The translations under genes and the position numbers were made by a program. DNA of 64,000 nt, taken from Marthasterias glacialis. Lineage: Eukaryota > Echinodermata > Asteroidea > Forcipulatida > Asteriidae. The stretch spans positions 11,379,110 through 11,443,109 of the forward strand of contig OU452227.1 of the NCBI GenBank assembly GCA_911728455.2, in the 5' to 3' direction. Position 1 is the stretch's first letter. The number at the start of each line of letters is the position of its first letter. Below the pieces are notes generated by a model. It was given only the letters and a program-made list of their open reading frames with translations. It was not told the origin of the DNA and made no database searches. Of this stretch, positions 60,745 through 64,000 are shown piece by piece.

Positions 60745-61311
60745 CATATTTTTTGCCGACTCAGAATATAAGAATTGAAAGGCAAATTAAGCAAATTCCT
60801 AATGAAAACCGGTAAAAAATAACACAAAATGCTTTTGAATTGTCCTAGATTGCACCACAGAGCATCTAGCTTAGCGCTCGTTTCGTACAATATTGCCGCA
60901 ACTTTGTAATTTCATCGGGTCTGGAACGCTGTTTCTACGTACACTTCAATACAACCTGCGTGCGGCAAACCAGGTATCCAGCGGCGTATAGCGACCGGGG
61001 CTGACACCACCAATATTTTCGGCATTTAGAGTCACTGTGGGCAAATTGAGCACCAAACATACTCGAGTAAGGGGCTCGGGCTGAACACAAATACATTCGG
61101 CAAGCCTAGATATTTGCCGACTGAAATTTAATTTTTCAATTCTTGTAGCGTGAGAAGTCAAATTTTGAATATTATTCTTGGCAACGTGCGGAAATCCACG
61201 CTCTGAAAACACTAAAAGCCGTAGAGCGTCCAGGGTCTTTGCCCCGGACCACCCTTGCAGAATTTCCACCCCTTGAACTTCATTAGGGGCATTAGTTTAC
61301 ACCCCCCCCCC

Positions 61312-61347
<36 letters not shown>

Positions 61348-62590
61348 ATTTTCGGCGACTTAACGGCCTTTTTCAGTCCTTAAAAATCTTAGAGCGTCCG
61401 GGGAATCAAAAATTTAATTTCAAAATTGACTGTCTATTTTCGGCAACTTGACGGTCCTCCTTTGCCCTGAAAACAGTAAGCGTCCGGGGCTTCGCCCCCT
61501 GGACCCCACTAGAATTTGTAAGGGTATACTCTTAACGATCTTTATATTCTCTTTTTACTCGCAAAAAAGAAATACGGTTTACAAAACTTGCATTTTAAAT
61601 ATGAGTCGTCTGATGCTCGGCATCTGATGGCCATTTTAAACCTTCGAATCACTGAAAACCTCATGATCGAACCGCCCCTCCCATGTTGGTGAGCCCCATG
61701 TCATTGTGCTTTTACTCTCATTTGGTAATGTCAGTCGGCAAATTTAGGCTCCCCCCCCCCCCAAGAAAGTGCCTTCGCTACGCTACTGTCCAAGAGCATG
61801 ATTGTTCAGTCCAATACGATTCATTTCAGGTGGCTGCAAAGGGCGGATCCAGGCGGGGGAGGGGGTTATGTTGTACCCCTACTTTTTGGACCAGAGTGAA
61901 TGGCTCATATAGTGTCACCCCACTTACTTACTTTCTTAAATTCTCCATGTTGTGAATTGATGCAATTCTGCTTGGCCAGTTTCTTCTTGAAATACGATGG
62001 GTATATATCAGATAAAACTCTGGTAAACTCTGTTTCGTTTTGCATGGTACGTCTAAGTTGCATAGTGTCTATTCCAGTAGTTTTTCTCCAACTTTTTGCA
62101 AGTAGTCGCGCTGACCAGATCTGTTTTTTACGAAAGCCCAATAGTGCCACGAAATTATATTTTATCAGCGGGAAATTGATTCGTTATTACAAATTACTAA
62201 TCCGTTATTACAAATTACTAATCCGTTATTACGAATTACTAATTCGTAATAACGAATTAGTAATTAGTAACAACGGATTAGTAATTCGAAAAATGAATTA
62301 ATTTCCCACTGATAAAATATACTTTCTTGACACGATTGGGCTTTCGTAGCATCTAGAACCCACGCCATAAGGGCTTCGCACTTCGCATTTACTAAATGGG
62401 AACATTTTGTGACAAATCCTGCATCCGTTTCTGGAGCTTCAAATGGGCTTGTTTTCATTTTGCCTCTCAGTATAACACCTCATCCAAAGATCATCATTCA
62501 AAAATGAATTAAGCCATCTCCATTCTTTGATAGTTCTGAAAATGTTCCACTTGGAAATTAGCCCTCAAAGTTTGCACCCCCTCCATTCTG
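60745..62590. repeat. Dispersed repeat remnants with CCGGGGCTTCGCCCCCTGG motifs
   Basis: Shares ordered blocks with 44641-45150. Contains poly-C/poly-A (61302-61343), a second C run (about 61749-61763) and two copies of the GCGTCCGGGG motif. The foldback MITE at 62129-62348 is inserted in it. No gene. Confidence 0.45.
62129..62348. mobile_element. Foldback MITE, 220 bp
   Basis: Left TACGAAAGCCCAATAGTG, right the complement ending GGGCTTTCGTA. Arms of about 60 bp (TTATCAGCGGGAAATT / AATTTCCCACTGATAA). The inside is a run of CGTTATTACRAATTACTAAT units that also pair. No ORF. Confidence 0.75.
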
Positions 62591-63300
62591 CACGGTTAGA
62601 TTAGATCAGCGAAATCATGCTGATCTTATGTCCTAAAACCTCATCTTTATTACCTTACACAGGTTTTGTTTTACAAGCCCATTACTTAACTACCGAGACA
62701 ACCAAGAGAATGCGAGGACAACGCGGATCACCATCTGCAGCTTTCTTCAGAAATTGACAACGATTACGACAGGCATGACATTTGGCTCTTGGAAAAGGAG
62801 GAACATTGAGTACAATGGCTTACCTCCATGAATACATGGTTATAGGGCTTGTATAGACTTTTCAATAACAATTTTGCTGAGTTTTCTGAGGACCAAACAA
62901 TCCGAAATCAGATCAGAGTAGGAAGTATATCATGCGTATTACGACATACGGCACTAATCCAGTTTTTAGGCCCGCGCCTGTGAAATTGAGTTTGATTTTG
63001 ATCAATCTGCCATGAAAGTGAGACAGTTCACATCGCTCACGGAGTTACCGGATGCTTGACCTGCCTGGAGAGCGTTTAGCTCGCATCAGATATCTGAACG
63101 AAGTACTGTACACTACAACATCCAACTAAAGCAATGATCAACATTATAGTTTAGAATATGTTGGATGTGATGTAAATTTTAAGAACTAAAACTTCCATTA
63201 ATCCGCTTGGTCAACCGAATGAAAGTTAGTCACAAACATTCATAGATAAAGACCAAATATCATTATTTCCGAACTTAAATACATATTATTTGATGAAAAA
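62591..63300. other. Upstream region of the GPCR gene
   Basis: Noncoding, no repeats that I recognise. An in-frame TAA at 63247-63249 precedes the GPCR start. Confidence 0.5.
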
Positions 63301-64000
63301 ATGAATGTCACAAGTAACAGCTCAACTTTTGAGACGTTCCAAAGTCGGAATTACATAGTCGTCGTGATTATTTCTCTTTTTGGCCTGTGCATTGTTTTGA
63401 ATTTCACGCTTAATACCCTCTGTCTAATCGTTCTTCGCCGTGTCACTAATTTCCAAACGACGACAAAAATTTTCCTGGCATCAATGACTGTTAACGACTT
63501 GATAGGTGGACCCCAAATAGCGTTTCGTTTTTTAGGCAGTCTCGATTATGCTTTTTGCTCATTAGTTGTGGTTATGAAACTTTCCGTATATCAAATTTCT
63601 GCGTATTCACTGCTCTTGTTGACGGTCGATCGGTACCTCGCTATAGCCTGGTCTCTCCACTATCCACGTCTGATGACTGTCCGTCGGGCACAGTTCTTGG
63701 TAATATCGGGTTGGTTGTTTCTTATAACACTCTGCATTTTATGCGTGTACATTTTTGACAGTATCAGATGCTCAGATATTGTTGCGCGACATCCTTTTGA
63801 GTTATTTCTATTGGGATTACTTTCATTGGATGTAATTTGTATATTTGCAATGTACATCCACATTCTGGTAATAGCAAGACGTCAGGCCCGTCGCATCGCT
63901 CACGAGAACCAACCCAACGCTCCTCAGAGAATCAGCACCAGGTCACTGACCACAGTGCTCATCATAGCCCTCACTCTCTTGCTTGGATTAACATCAAGTG
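63301..64000 (+). CDS. Rhodopsin-family (class A) G-protein-coupled receptor, 5' part
   Basis: 233 codons are open to the window edge. The N-terminus MNVTSNSSTF has two N-glycosylation sites. TM1 is at about 18-40, TM2 has LASMTVNDLI with the conserved Asp66, Cys86 at the head of TM3 and Cys157 in the second outer loop could form the usual disulphide, the DRY motif is 110-112 (TVDRYLAIAWSLHYP), TM4 at about 131-151, TM5 at about 166-190, then a short basic third inner loop and the start of TM6 (SLTTVLIIALTLLLG). The ATG is the first after an in-frame stop. The TVDRYLAI...HYPRLMT pattern recalls amine or MECA-type receptors, but the ligand cannot be named. TM6 end, TM7 and tail lie outside. 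Confidence 0.88.
   Translation, partial: MNVTSNSSTFETFQSRNYIVVVIISLFGLCIVLNFTLNTLCLIVLRRVTNFQTTTKIFLASMTVNDLIGGPQIAFRFLGSLDYAFCSLVVVMKLSVYQISAYSLLLLTVDRYLAIAWSLHYPRLMTVRRAQFLVISGWLFLITLCILCVYIFDSIRCSDIVARHPFELFLLGLLSLDVICIFAMYIHILVIARRQARRIAHENQPNAPQRISTRSLTTVLIIALTLLLGLTSS

Overview
The window looks like nuclear DNA from a marine deuterostome invertebrate, most likely an echinoderm; I cannot fix the species. The reasons are multi-exon Death-NACHT-LRR (NLR) genes in tandem, the N-terminus of an axonemal outer-arm dynein heavy chain resembling the sea-urchin beta chain, a rhodopsin-type GPCR, GT-AG introns, and dense MITE, Helitron-like and LTR content. Gene density is low: four host-type genes (two partial at the window edges), one bacterial-type gene, one retrotransposon, and a large load of repeats.

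Layout. 1-359 (-): first coding exon of a dynein heavy chain, running off the left edge. 4712-24662 (-): NLR copy 1, with a Death exon, a NACHT-LRR exon and a 28-codon terminal exon. Its second intron is about 16.3 kb and is filled from 6.1 to 21 kb by head-to-tail, minus-oriented elements with Helitron-like ends. These carry about 39 copies of a sub-repeat with palindromic ETS-type, DR4-type and paired CRE-type sequences. 27.2-32.7 kb: nested inverted-repeat transposons without coding capacity. 34980-35855 (+): an intact, intronless ispE (bacterial MEP-pathway kinase, GHMP fold). 38404-42664 (-): NLR copy 2, same three-exon structure but with a 648-bp second intron. 45.8-56.6 kb: an inverted-repeat element split by a whole-looking Ty3/Gypsy retrotransposon with 1,939-bp LTRs that look identical. 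57.4-59.3 kb: more nested repeats and a broken second ispE fragment, itself interrupted by a 529-bp inverted-repeat element flanked by a 6-bp target duplication. 63301-end (+): 5' part of a class A GPCR.

The most unusual item is ispE. Animals have no MEP pathway. Here an apparently intact copy with a good eukaryotic start context and a downstream AATAAA lies between two NLR paralogues, and a decayed copy 23 kb away was hit by a transposon. That pattern fits a real, old horizontal transfer from a bacterium better than assembly contamination. Second is the tandem Helitron-like array, where two subfamilies keep the same hairpin, 7-nt spacer and CTAG terminus with different stem sequences.

The genes shown do not form one pathway. 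The NLRs are predicted cytosolic innate-immune sensors, the dynein acts in cilia or flagella, the GPCR at the plasma membrane, and the role of IspE in an animal cell is unknown.
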